Source: DTU024 sp964518875
GTDB lineage: Bacteria > Bacillota > Clostridia > Christensenellales > Aristaeellaceae
Direction: 5' to 3'
NCBI GenBank assembly: GCA_964518875.1
Contig: CAZFHI010000001.1
Location: forward strand, 62,001-126,000
DNA: 64,000 nt
The notes under the pieces were generated by a model that was not told where the DNA came from, searched no databases, and saw nothing but the letters and a program-made list of their open reading frames with translations. This document shows positions 1 through 8,064 of this stretch, piece by piece. The position numbers were made by a program, and so were the translations under genes. The number at the start of each line of letters is the position of its first letter. The stretch's first letter is position 1.

Positions 1-1275
1 GATCTAACAAGGCGCTGCAAACGCGCCCCGTCCTCCAGCCTTACCGCGGCGGTCGGCAGGCGCAAGAGAGAAAATCTGCGTTCGGCAGGCAGGCTTGAAG
101 AACTGCTCTCCCCCATGGAGGCGTTTAAGGCGGCCGCGCCGCAGATATTTTCCGATGAAAAAAAAGGCGGGGAAGCCATTGACTTTCTTATGAATATACC
201 AAACGCCCAAAGTTTAATTATGCAATCTTTAAACATAAACCAAGGCGAAAACCCTTTGATTGCGGCCTTTAATAAGCAGCTTGACAGCCTTGAAGCGGAG
301 CGCTTAAAAATATCCATTGAAATTGACAGGCTTAAAAAAAGCAGACAGGAGCTTTTTAAAGCGGCTCTTGAAGAACAGGCCGATGCTGACAATAATGAAA
401 TAGAGCGTAAGAAAGCTAAAAAGGATTCGCTTTCAAAAGAAATCGCGAGACTTAAGGAAGAGCAGGAAAGGCTTATAAGCCTGAGGAACGACGCTTTAAA
501 ACAAATAAACACAGGCAAAGCCATTTTGGCTAAACAAAATGGAAAAGAACAGCCCGCCGCTTACGCGGTGCAGAGAATAAGGGAGCACCTTCAAAGCGCA
601 GGCTTTGACGCGGACATAAACGAGGCCTGGCTTTTGCTTACTCTTATGCTGTTTGAAGATCAAATACAGCTTTGCGCGAAAACTTTGGCGGACTCCCGCA
701 AGGCGGCAAAGGCGATAGCGTCTTCTGTCGGCGCGTCGTTTGCGTCCTGCCTTAAAAATGACGAAAACGCTTTTTTATCTGCCGGCGGGAACGGCTTCGC
801 CTTTATGCTTGTTTCGCGCGGAGGAAGGGACGAGTCTGATGTTACGCGCTTTATAGTGTCAGATAAAATTCAGCCTTATGGAAAATCTTACCCGTACGCT
901 GTTTGGCCCTGCTTTAGCCTTAGCGAAGCTAAAGTAAAATTAAGCTACGAGCAGCTTCTCCCATGCGAAGACGCCTTTGACGCGGAGTTTTTAAAAAATT
1001 ATATTTCAGATAAAAAGCTTAATTCCATACCCAAGGAAGCGGCGGACGTAATAAACAGCATGATTAAAAACATGCAGACGGTGCCGCGCTCGTTATTAAC
1101 GCGTATTTTTAACTGCATAATGCTTATAACTCCGCACATAAGCGGCGGCCTCGCTTCAGCGATAGACTTATGCGTATCGTCTTATCTTTTGCCATACGCC
1201 AAATTCAGCGGGGAAAATTTAAACGTTCCGCGGCAGATTTTATCAAGCCTGCCCTACACTTCAAAGCTGCTGTGA
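1..1275 (+). CDS. C-terminal part of an unknown coiled-coil protein (5' end outside window)
   Basis: The reading frame is open from the first base of the window, so the gene starts upstream and only the last 424 codons are seen. I do not recognise the family. Bases about 280-520 encode a charged stretch rich in Glu, Lys and Leu with heptad-like spacing, which suggests a coiled coil. The part after it is mixed alpha/beta in character with no catalytic motif I can name. There is no signal peptide or clear membrane segment in the visible part. Its TGA stop overlaps the GTG start of the following methyltransferase gene (GTGA), so the two are probably co-translated. An ATG at 115 is inside the frame but has no convincing ribosome site, so I do not take it as the start. 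Confidence 0.7.
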   Translation, partial: DLTRRCKRAPSSSLTAAVGRRKRENLRSAGRLEELLSPMEAFKAAAPQIFSDEKKGGEAIDFLMNIPNAQSLIMQSLNINQGENPLIAAFNKQLDSLEAERLKISIEIDRLKKSRQELFKAALEEQADADNNEIERKKAKKDSLSKEIARLKEEQERLISLRNDALKQINTGKAILAKQNGKEQPAAYAVQRIREHLQSAGFDADINEAWLLLTLMLFEDQIQLCAKTLADSRKAAKAIASSVGASFASCLKNDENAFLSAGGNGFAFMLVSRGGRDESDVTRFIVSDKIQPYGKSYPYAVWPCFSLSEAKVKLSYEQLLPCEDAFDAEFLKNYISDKKLNSIPKEAADVINSMIKNMQTVPRSLLTRIFNCIMLITPHISGGLASAIDLCVSSYLLPYAKFSGENLNVPRQILSSLPYTSKLL

Positions 1276-2102
1276 AATACATAAGCAGTATTCAAAACCC
1301 CATAGTAAAGTCCCTGGCTATGCTTAAAAGCCCGCGTGGAAGAAAAAATCAAAACGCATTTCTGGCCGAGGGAGAAAACATGGTAAAAGAAGCCCTGAAT
1401 GAAGGCAGGGCGCGTACGCTTTTGCTTGAAGAAGATAAAATGGAGCAGTTCAGCAAGTATATTAATTTCGCGGGCTCCGCCTTTAAGTTAGACGCGCCGT
1501 CAGCTTCGGCAGTTAATATTAACACGCAAAAAATAGAAACGCTTGTGTTTTCAAAGGAAGCGTTTAAAAAGCTTTCGAGCGCTAAAACGCCTCAGGGCAT
1601 AGCCTGCCTGTGCAGGATTCCTGATGAAAATTCCTTTGATTTTTTAGGCGACCGCCTCGTTTTGCTTAACGGCGTGCAGGATTCCGGCAACGCTGGCACA
1701 ATTTGGAGAACCGCTGAAGCCGCCGGCTTCACAGGCATTATAGCGGACGAAAAATCAGCGGACTTTTTTTCGCCTAAAACCATAAGCGCTTCAAAGGGCG
1801 CCTGCTTTAGAATACCAGCAAAAAGAGTCGCCGATTTGTCCTGCGCGTTTAAAAAGCTTCCCGGCTTTATAAGCATATCTGCAAGCCTTGACGGCGTTCC
1901 CGTTAACGCCGCAAATATACCGCAAAATAAAATCATGCTTATAATAGGCAGCGAAGGGCGCGGCATAGATAAAGAATTATTAGACGCTTCCAATATAAAG
2001 GCGCGAATACCCATGCACGGCAGGGCGGAATCCTTAAACGCCGCTGTCGCCGCCGCAATTATGATGTACAGCATAGCGGGCTTTGAAAAGACGAGCGAAT
2101 AA
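1272..2102 (+). CDS. TrmH/SpoU-family RNA 2'-O-methyltransferase
   Basis: Predicted S-adenosylmethionine-dependent methyltransferase acting on the ribose 2'-OH of rRNA or tRNA; the exact nucleotide cannot be told. The 276-residue product has the usual layout: an N-terminal substrate-binding part opening with a SIQNPIVK-type motif, then a SPOUT knot. Motif 1 is DSGNAGTIWRTAEAAGF near residue 136, motif 2 is IIGSEGRGID near residue 224, and motif 3 is the SLNAAVAAAIMMY stretch near residue 253. I chose the GTG at 1272 because it overlaps the upstream stop and puts the conserved N-terminus at the start; an in-frame ATG at 1170 would add 34 residues lying entirely inside the upstream gene. Family membership is firm, target RNA is not. 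Confidence 0.9.
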   Translation: MKYISSIQNPIVKSLAMLKSPRGRKNQNAFLAEGENMVKEALNEGRARTLLLEEDKMEQFSKYINFAGSAFKLDAPSASAVNINTQKIETLVFSKEAFKKLSSAKTPQGIACLCRIPDENSFDFLGDRLVLLNGVQDSGNAGTIWRTAEAAGFTGIIADEKSADFFSPKTISASKGACFRIPAKRVADLSCAFKKLPGFISISASLDGVPVNAANIPQNKIMLIIGSEGRGIDKELLDASNIKARIPMHGRAESLNAAVAAAIMMYSIAGFEKTSE

Positions 2103-2280
2103 AATAAACTTTTTGCAAAGAGCGGATAATATTAATTTACGGCTTAAATATAATTCTTATTCCAATTAAAAAACATAAATTTCGTTTTAGTAAAGCAGTG
2201 AAAATAAGGCTTTAGGCGCTTAAAGCGCCATACACAGCCGATAAGCAAGTCCGTTAATACTATTCGCTTATATTAAGTGT

Positions 2281-2312
2281 AAAAAGAGAACCATTTCATC
2301 GGTTCTCTTTTT
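2281..2312. terminator. bidirectional intrinsic terminator
   Basis: A 12-bp stem AAAAAGAGAACC / GGTTCTCTTTTT with a short loop. It has a T run on both strands and sits between the convergent methyltransferase gene and hpf, so it can end both transcripts. Confidence 0.85.
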
Positions 2313-2376
2313 CCATTTTAGCGGCGCTATCCGTTTACGCAAACACGCCAGCTTGTTTTTATGTTATAAAATAATT

Positions 2377-2910
2377 TTAATTTTCCGGCACGAGCAGGCC
2401 TAAATTGCCGTCGTTGCGCAGGTAAAGAACATGCGTTTCATTAGTATCTATATCTATATATACGAAGAAGTTATGTCCCAGCATTTCCATCTGCATTATA
2501 GCGTCGTCTATGGACATGGGGCGTACGGTATAGGTCTTCTGGCGCACGACCTCCGGCTCTTTTTCATCCTCAAGCGTTTCAAAAAATTCAGGAGCTTCGG
2601 ACAGGTTGATATCCTCGCGAAGGCGCTTTGAAAGCTTTGTGCGGTGCTTAAGTATCTGCTTTTCAAGTTTGGCAAATGCCTGGTCTATGCAAAGATAAAG
2701 GTTATCCTCGTCCCTTGCTTCCGCGCGAAGGGTTACGCCTTTAAACGGTACTGTTATTTCTACCACGCGGCGGTTTTTTCCCTTGCGGAGCCTTATGAAC
2801 ATTTCAGTATCGTCACGCAGGTAGCGGCTCATGGTTTCAGCTTTTCTTGTAATGCGCTTTGAAATACCCGGTGTAACTGTCATGCCTTTTGCGGTAATTG
2901 TCGTTTTCAT
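2377..2910 (-). CDS. hpf: ribosome hibernation promoting factor, long form
   Basis: Binds the 30S subunit in resting cells and pairs 70S ribosomes into inactive 100S dimers. The 177-residue length and two-part layout fit the long form found in Firmicutes. Residues 1 to about 100 are the S30AE/YfiA domain, and residues about 118-177 are the dimerisation domain (RPMSIDDAIMQMEMLGHNFF, later NLGLLVPEN). The ATG at 2910 is preceded by AAGGAG at good spacing. The gene stands alone, convergent with the methyltransferase and separated from it by a bidirectional terminator. Confidence 0.96.
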   Translation of the reverse strand: MKTTITAKGMTVTPGISKRITRKAETMSRYLRDDTEMFIRLRKGKNRRVVEITVPFKGVTLRAEARDEDNLYLCIDQAFAKLEKQILKHRTKLSKRLREDINLSEAPEFFETLEDEKEPEVVRQKTYTVRPMSIDDAIMQMEMLGHNFFVYIDIDTNETHVLYLRNDGNLGLLVPEN

Positions 2911-3204
2911 ATAAACAACTCCTTAAAATAAATTCACGATGCTTATAGGGTACACCGCGCCGACCCGTGCAGCTATGAAGCTTAAAACAATATCAAAAAC
3001 ACGCGCTTACATAAATGCACATTTTCCATGTCTAAATTATACAATATTTTTCCTTTTCTGTCTACTTCCTGCCTATTTATACATTTCGAAGAAAAAATAT
3101 GCGGCGTCTAAGGAAGTTTCGTCTTCAAAAAATATTTATAAAATTCATTTAAAGCTCTTTAAAGCGCAAAAGAGCTGTCGGCGCGGCGCCGTAAATTTGC
3201 AATT
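2911..3204. other. intergenic region upstream of hpf
   Basis: AT-rich spacer between hpf and the tRNA operon. I see the hpf ribosome site at its left edge but no confident promoter, gene or repeat. A TATAAG box lies upstream of hpf without a good -35 partner. Confidence 0.4.
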
Positions 3205-3224
3205 AAAAAACGCCCTTTCGGGCG
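3205..3224 (-). terminator. intrinsic terminator of the tRNA operon
   Basis: On the minus strand CGCCC-GAAA-GGGCG is followed by six T residues, immediately after the last tRNA of the cluster. Confidence 0.9.
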
Positions 3225-3227
3225 AAT

Positions 3228-3301
3228 TGGAGCGGGTGATGGGAATCGGACCCACACAGCCAGCTTGGAAGGCTGGAACTCTACCATTGAGCTACACCCG
3301 C
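3228..3301 (-). tRNA. tRNA-Gly (anticodon TCC)
   Basis: Full cloverleaf on the minus strand: acceptor GCGGGTG pairs with CACCCGC, the anticodon loop is CTTCCAA, and the T arm carries GGGTCCGATTCCC. CCA is encoded at 3228-3230. It is the last gene of a four-tRNA operon, just before the terminator. Confidence 0.96.
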
Positions 3302-3331
3302 AAGATTAAGCTGCGCCCGCAAGGAAGTTTG

Positions 3332-3407
3332 TGGAGCGGTAGACGAGACTCGGACTCGCGACCTCCACCTTGGCAAGGTGGCGCTCTACCAACTGAGCTA
3401 CTACCGC
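3332..3407 (-). tRNA. tRNA-Gly (anticodon GCC)
   Basis: Cloverleaf on the minus strand beginning GCGGTAG, D arm GCTCAGTTGGTAGAGC, anticodon loop TTGCCAA, encoded CCA at 3332-3334. With the TCC isoacceptor next to it, two glycine tRNAs are adjacent in this operon. Confidence 0.96.
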
Positions 3408-3410
3408 ATC

Positions 3411-3493
3411 TGGTGCGGACGGAGAGACTTGAACTCTCACGCCTAAGGCACTAGATCCTAAGTCTAGCGCGTCTGCCATTCCGCCACGTCCGC
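3411..3493 (-). tRNA. tRNA-Leu (anticodon TAG)
   Basis: Class II tRNA of 83 nt with a long variable arm. The acceptor stem begins GCGGACG and pairs with CGTCCGC, the anticodon loop is CTTAGGA, and CCA is encoded. It lies only a few bases from each neighbour, as expected for a processed polycistronic tRNA transcript. Confidence 0.95.
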
Positions 3494-3498
3494 TTATC

Positions 3499-3574
3499 TG
3501 GTGACCCATCGGAGACTCGAACTCCGGACACCTTGATTAAAAGTCAAGTGCTCTGCCACCTGAGCTAATGGGTC
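3499..3574 (-). tRNA. tRNA-Lys (anticodon TTT)
   Basis: Cloverleaf on the minus strand: acceptor GACCCAT, anticodon loop CTTTTAA, T loop GTTCGAGTC, encoded CCA at 3499-3501. It is the first gene of the tRNA operon. Confidence 0.96.
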
Positions 3575-3644
3575 ATACGCAAGGAAACTTTACTTACGTC
3601 CGGCATGGTAAACGCGCTAAACTGCAATCAATGCGACGCCGATA

Positions 3645-3673
3645 AGAATAGCATAGTTTTCACAATTCGTCAA
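3645..3673 (-). promoter_or_regulatory. promoter of the tRNA operon
   Basis: On the minus strand the -35 is TTGACG (3668-3673), the spacer is 17 bp and the -10 is TATTCT (3645-3650). This lies about 70 bp upstream of tRNA-Lys, the right place for the cluster promoter. Confidence 0.8.
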
Positions 3674-3910
3674 GCCCTTTAATGGGCGTTAAATAAATTA
3701 ATTTTGAGTTTTTATCGCTTTATGCGCGCGCCGTTTCTTAAATTATTGCCTTCTTGCGCTTGCATCAGTTAAAAATATTAATAATTTTGATTTTTTCAGC
3801 TTAAAATTAACGGTAATTTTTTTAATTTCCTGGGATTTTAGCATCGCTTAGCACAGCGTTTATTCCGCCTTTTGCATTGCCGCCTTTACACGCGCTTTGC
3901 GCGCCTCCCA

Positions 3911-3942
3911 TTGACTGCAAACGCATATAGTGATAGTATAAT
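3911..3942 (+). promoter_or_regulatory. promoter of the sugar ABC importer operon
   Basis: TTGACT at 3911-3916 is followed by TAGTAT at 3934-3939 (17-bp spacer) or TATAAT at 3937-3942 (20 bp). It lies about 35-40 bp before the start codon of the binding-protein gene, whose ribosome site AAGGAGG is clear. Confidence 0.7.
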
Positions 3943-3976
3943 TTAAGAATCGTAAATATATTAAGGAGGACATGAC

Positions 3977-5236
3977 ATGAAAAAATTTATTTCACTTTTT
4001 ATGACGCTGGCGCTTGTTTTGGCGCTTGCGCCTGTATTCGGCGAAGAACAAGTAACGCTCACGTTTGTTGAAGTTATGACTTCCCCTGAAAGAACGCTTG
4101 TGCTTGAAAACGCCATAGCAGACTTTGAGAAAGAAAACCCAAACATAAAAGTAGAGCTTGTTTCCCCGCCGTACGAATCCGCGGAAACCAAAGCGGCTTC
4201 CATGCTGGCGACAGGTCAGCCTGTAGACATAGTGGAAATTCGCGACAACTCCGTCGCTGCGTGGCTTAACAACGGTTTCCTGTATAAGCTTGACGACCTC
4301 GTTAAAAACTGGGGCGGCAAGGACGAGCTGGTTGAAGCCGCGCTGCTCGCAGGCTCTTCCATGGGAGACGCAACGTATTTCCTGCCGCAGTACCTTTATG
4401 TTAAGGGCATGATGGTAAGAACCGACATTCTTGAAAAATTAGGCGTTGAAAAAATGCCGGAAACTACAGAGGAATTCCTTGAAGTTTGCAAAAAGATAAC
4501 CGATCCTTCCAAGGGACAGTACGGCTTTGCCCTGCGCGGCATAGGCTCCCCCTGCAAGACAACCGACGTTATGATGGTAACGGAAGTGCCCGACATAAGC
4601 GTAGACAACATCTACCTTACAAAGGACGGCAAGTTCTTTATGGATACGGAAGGCGGCCGTAAAGCAGTTGAAAACTACTACAAGCTCTTTAAAGAGTGCT
4701 GCCCGCAGGACTCCGTAAACTGGGGCTATAACGAGCAGATAAACGCCTTTGTTTCAGGCACCACGCCTTTCCTTGTGCAGGACCCTGACGCCGTAGGCAG
4801 CGTTTCAAAGGCTCTTAAACCCGAGCAGTACAATATGATACCTATGCCGATAGGAGCTTCCGGAGTGCGTTATCTGGACTACGGCTACGCGGGCCTTGCG
4901 GTAGCCGCAAACTCCGAGCATCCTGAAGAAGCGTTTAAGTTTATCACCTATATGATTTCAGCAGAAGTAAACGCGAAGATCTGCGAGTTCTACGGAGCGC
5001 TCCCTGTAAACACCGGCGCGTACGAAAAATCCGAAATGTTCAAGCTCCCTGTTTACAAAGCATGGGCTGATGAAATGGAAGACGAAAAAACCGTGTTCAC
5101 AAAGTTCCCGCTTGAAGACCCGCGCTTTGCGGAATACTCATCCACCATACACCTCGCGGCGTATCAGAGCTTCCTTTTAGGACAGACAAGCGCCGATGAT
5201 TTCATCAAAACCTGCACGGAGTACTGGGGTTATTGA
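3977..5236 (+). CDS. extracellular solute-binding protein, family 1 (sugar ABC importer)
   Basis: Captures a sugar or oligosaccharide outside the cell and delivers it to the two permeases encoded downstream. The 419-residue protein starts with a signal peptide (Lys, then a hydrophobic stretch ending in APVFGEE). It lacks a lipobox cysteine, which is unusual for a Gram-positive binding protein; it may stay attached through an uncleaved signal or associate with the permease. The fold signature (TLTFVEVMTSPERT, then DFEKENPNIKVELV) is typical of family 1 binding proteins. A hairpin at 5251-5275 separates it from the permease genes. The substrate cannot be read from the sequence. Confidence 0.9.
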   Translation: MKKFISLFMTLALVLALAPVFGEEQVTLTFVEVMTSPERTLVLENAIADFEKENPNIKVELVSPPYESAETKAASMLATGQPVDIVEIRDNSVAAWLNNGFLYKLDDLVKNWGGKDELVEAALLAGSSMGDATYFLPQYLYVKGMMVRTDILEKLGVEKMPETTEEFLEVCKKITDPSKGQYGFALRGIGSPCKTTDVMMVTEVPDISVDNIYLTKDGKFFMDTEGGRKAVENYYKLFKECCPQDSVNWGYNEQINAFVSGTTPFLVQDPDAVGSVSKALKPEQYNMIPMPIGASGVRYLDYGYAGLAVAANSEHPEEAFKFITYMISAEVNAKICEFYGALPVNTGAYEKSEMFKLPVYKAWADEMEDEKTVFTKFPLEDPRFAEYSSTIHLAAYQSFLLGQTSADDFIKTCTEYWGY

Positions 5237-5250
5237 TTTCATTAACACAT

Positions 5251-5280
5251 AGGGCTGCGTTTACAGCGCAGCCCTGTTTT
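5251..5280 (+). terminator. intercistronic hairpin (partial terminator)
   Basis: AGGGCTGCG (5251-5259) pairs with CGCAGCCCT (5267-5275) and is followed by GTTTT. A weak terminator or mRNA-stabilising hairpin between binding protein and permeases would give the usual excess of binding protein. The same stem sequence recurs in the hairpin at 8011-8039. Confidence 0.65.
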
Positions 5281-5300
5281 AAAGCATATAGGAGGGAAGT

Positions 5301-6185
5301 ATGAAAAGAGACAAGTGGTATCTGCTGATGATACTTCCGAGCATCGCGTTTATATGCTTCTTTATTTTTTACCCTTTAGTAAAAGGAACTATAATCGCGT
5401 TTCAAGAGTATAACTTATTCAATTTAAAGGATATACATTTTAACGGACTGGGTAATTTTAAGGCAATAGTAAGCAACGAGTATGTTAACTTTGGCGCTCT
5501 TTGCCTGAACACCTTAAAATGGATGCTCCTTTCGCTTTTATTCCAGTTTCTGCTGGGATTTTTGCTCGCTATGATGCTAAGATCCCCTTTTAAAGGCAGG
5601 AGCATATACTGCGGCTTTGTGTTTTATCCGTGGGCATTGTGCGGCTTTTCCATAGGTCTTATATGGTCGTGGCTTTTTAACGGCCAGTTTGGCGTTATAA
5701 ACGACCTGCTTATGCGCTCAGGCATTATTTCAGAAAACATAAGCTGGCTTTCGGACCCTAACATCGCCATGTACAGCGTTATAACGGCAAACGTATGGTA
5801 CGGCGTGCCCTACTTTGGCATAATGCTTCTTGCGGCGCTGCAGTCCGTGCCAAACGACCTTTACGAAGCGGCTACGCTCGACGGGTGCGGGGCTTTTAAA
5901 AAGCTTATTAACGTAACGCTTCCATATATCAAGCCGACAATAGTAAGCACTGTGCTTCTACGCAGCATGTGGATAGTGAATTTCCCGGACCTTATTTACG
6001 CCATGACAAACGGCGGCCCTGTAAACAGCACGCATATTTTAGGCACCATGATGATAAACAAAATATACAAGGAGTTTGATTACGGTCAGGCGTCCGCTTA
6101 CGGCGTTGTAATAATGCTCGCATTGCTTTTATACGCGCTTCTTTACTTAAAGTTTACAAGAGCTTCGGAGGAAAACATGCTATGA
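5301..6185 (+). CDS. sugar ABC transporter permease (MalF/UgpA type)
   Basis: One half of the membrane channel of a carbohydrate importer. The 294 residues hold about six membrane segments, beginning WYLLMILPSIAFICFFIFYP. The coupling motif that touches the ATPase is DLYEAATLDGCGAFKKLINV near residue 185. The ribosome site AGGAGG precedes the ATG. Its last codons overlap the next permease gene by ATGA at 6182-6185, so the two are translationally coupled. No ATPase follows, so a shared MsmK/UgpC-type ATPase encoded elsewhere is probably used. Confidence 0.92.
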   Translation: MKRDKWYLLMILPSIAFICFFIFYPLVKGTIIAFQEYNLFNLKDIHFNGLGNFKAIVSNEYVNFGALCLNTLKWMLLSLLFQFLLGFLLAMMLRSPFKGRSIYCGFVFYPWALCGFSIGLIWSWLFNGQFGVINDLLMRSGIISENISWLSDPNIAMYSVITANVWYGVPYFGIMLLAALQSVPNDLYEAATLDGCGAFKKLINVTLPYIKPTIVSTVLLRSMWIVNFPDLIYAMTNGGPVNSTHILGTMMINKIYKEFDYGQASAYGVVIMLALLLYALLYLKFTRASEENML

Positions 6186-7027
6186 AAACGAGAAAAGCAA
6201 AAAGAGTGGCCTACAACATTCTGCGCGCCATAATACTTGTTATTTTCCTTTTGTTTGCGGTTCTTCCTCTTTTCTGGATATTCATTACAAGCCTTAAAAG
6301 CAGCGAGGAGCTGTACGCCCTTCCTATAATCTACTGGCCAGGTTCGCCAAGCTTCGCGGCGTATGAACGGCTGTTTACATACAGCAATTTTAAGCAGTAC
6401 TTTATTAACTCCATGTCTGTAACGCTCGTTTCTTCAATTATAGCCATGATACTGTCTGTCATAGGCGGCTTCGCTCTGTCGCGCTTCAGGCGCCGCAGGC
6501 TTAAAGCGGGGCTTGAAATACTTATGTATTTTACGCAGACCGTTCCCACATTTATGATAATGCTGCCGCTGTTCATGTACTTTTCAAAGCTTAAGATGGT
6601 AAACAACCTGCCTGTGCTTGCCACTATTTACATAGCTACCGTTATAGCGTTCAGCACTCTTATGTCCAGAAGCTTTTTTGACAGGATTCCCGTAAGCCTT
6701 GAGGAAGCCGCCAAAATAGACGGCTGCAATTTAATGCAGAGCATAATTTATGTGGTTCTCCCTCTTACGCTTCCCGGCATTGCGGCCATATTCTGCTTTG
6801 CCTTTGTGAACATATGGAACGAGCTTTTCATAGCCGTTATGATGATAAATTCATCCTCAAAATACACTATTCCCGTCGCCTTAAACTCCTTCATCTCAAA
6901 AGCAGGTGTAAGCTGGGACCTTATGAGCGCCGGAATAGTAGTGTCGCTTCTTCCGACAATGATAATATTCGGAATAGGCCAAAAATACATAGTCGCGGGC
7001 CTTACGGAAGGCGGCGTGAAAGGCTGA
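6182..7027 (+). CDS. sugar ABC transporter permease (MalG/UgpE type)
   Basis: Second half of the channel; 281 residues with about six membrane segments, starting with a hydrophobic helix near residues 13-38. The EAA coupling motif is SLEEAAKIDGCNLMQSIIYV near residue 170. The start overlaps the upstream stop (ATGA). This is the last gene of the importer operon, closed by a terminator about 60 bp downstream. Confidence 0.92.
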   Translation: MKTRKAKRVAYNILRAIILVIFLLFAVLPLFWIFITSLKSSEELYALPIIYWPGSPSFAAYERLFTYSNFKQYFINSMSVTLVSSIIAMILSVIGGFALSRFRRRRLKAGLEILMYFTQTVPTFMIMLPLFMYFSKLKMVNNLPVLATIYIATVIAFSTLMSRSFFDRIPVSLEEAAKIDGCNLMQSIIYVVLPLTLPGIAAIFCFAFVNIWNELFIAVMMINSSSKYTIPVALNSFISKAGVSWDLMSAGIVVSLLPTMIIFGIGQKYIVAGLTEGGVKG

Positions 7028-7086
7028 AGCAAAGCGTTAGTCCCGTATAACTCATATGAATCATTATATCAAACTATAAATAATCA

Positions 7087-7120
7087 AACGGTTTGCAGAT
7101 TATGCAAACCGTTGTTTTAT
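7087..7120 (+). terminator. intrinsic terminator of the sugar importer operon
   Basis: AACGGTTTGCA (7087-7097) pairs perfectly with TGCAAACCGTT (7103-7113) and is followed by GTTTTAT. Confidence 0.85.
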
Positions 7121-7288
7121 AGTTTTTAAAATAAATATTAAAATATTTTCTATAAATCATGTTCCGGAAATTGCGCTTAATGTAAAGCAGCATAAAAAAT
7201 TTTGCGTTTTGGCTAAGCCATGAGAAACAAGCTGTAAGCGTTGGCTGAAAAAAACAAAGCTCGAAAGGAAAATATATGTTCAGAGCAT

Positions 7289-7932
7289 TTGGCGCGTTTT
7301 TGTTCGGGCAATTAGCGCGTTTTTATACGAGTGGCTGTCGTGCTTTCATTCAAAGTGTTTGGCGTGTTTTATCCAAGTGTTTAGCGTGCTTTTATACGAG
7401 CGGTTGGTGTGTTTTTTCGAATATTTGGAGTGCTTTTATAATAACGTTTGGCATATTTTCATTCAAATCTTTTGCCATGTTTTTATACAAGTGGTTGGCC
7501 TGCTTTTATACGAGTGCTTGCGCGCTTTCATATGAGCTGTTGGGGCGCTTTTATCTGAATGGTTGGCGTGTTTTTGTCCGAACATTTGGAGTGCTTTTAT
7601 AATAACGTTTGGCACATTTTCATTCAAATCGATTGGCGTGCTTTATCCAAGTATTTAGCATGCTTTTATACGAACGGTTGGCATGCTTTTGTCCGAATAT
7701 TTGGAGTTCTTTTATAATAACATTTGGCACATTTCATTCAAATCGTTTGCCGCGCTTTTATACAATCGGTTGGCCTGCTTTTATAAGAGCGCTTGGCGCG
7801 CTTTCATATGAGCTGTTGGGGCGTTTTTATCTGAACGATTGGCATGCTTTTGTCCAAATATTTGGAGTTCTTTTATAATAACGTTTGTCACATTTCATTC
7901 AAAGCGGTTAGCGTGCTTTTCGCCGATCGGTT
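7289..7932 (+). repeat. 23-bp tandem satellite array with 12-unit higher-order repeat
   Basis: About 28 head-to-tail units with rough consensus TTGGCGTGCTTTTATACGAG plus 2-4 bases. By eye the unit starts fall at 7291, 7314, 7337, 7361, 7383, 7406, 7427, 7450, 7473, 7497, 7520, 7542, 7565, 7588 and so on to 7910. Steps are 21-24 bp with a mean of 22.9. Units differ from neighbours but match the unit 12 places later: the ATAATAAC variant occurs at 7427, 7588, 7703 and 7864, and 7427 to 7703 and 7588 to 7864 are both 276 bp. A frame with AAAGGA before an ATG at 7276 is open to 7602, and the same frame reopens from 7609 to 7878 after two TAA codons. Its translation is aromatic-rich with a 23-residue period (three units per 69 bp). 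I treat it as repeat DNA rather than a gene. No spacers, inverted ends or transposase are present. Confidence 0.88.
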
Positions 7933-8010
7933 TGCTTAATTGCGTATGATATGCGCGGCTTAAGTTTTAAATTAAATAAGCGCAATGTTCAGAGTAAATA
8001 TTAATAGCTT

Positions 8011-8039
8011 AAGGGCTGCGGAAAAGCGCCGCAGCCCTT
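8011..8039. terminator. hairpin at the 3' end of the Gfo/Idh gene
   Basis: AAGGGCTGCGG (8011-8021) pairs with CCGCAGCCCTT (8029-8039). There is no clear T run on either strand. It lies 25 bp past the stop of the minus-strand oxidoreductase gene and may end or protect its transcript. Confidence 0.55.
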
Positions 8040-8064
8040 AAAACAGCGTTGTTCGTATTAATAT

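Noticed and set aside
2939..3454. 171-residue plus-strand frame across the tRNA cluster
   Set aside because: It runs antisense through three tRNA genes and a terminator; no ribosome site.
7289..7932. CRISPR array
   Set aside because: The 23-bp units are directly abutting with no unique spacers, units are degenerate, and no cas genes are near.
7289..7932. Plasmid-type iteron origin
   Set aside because: Unit size would fit, but no rep gene is adjacent and the window is clearly chromosomal; only kept as one open idea.
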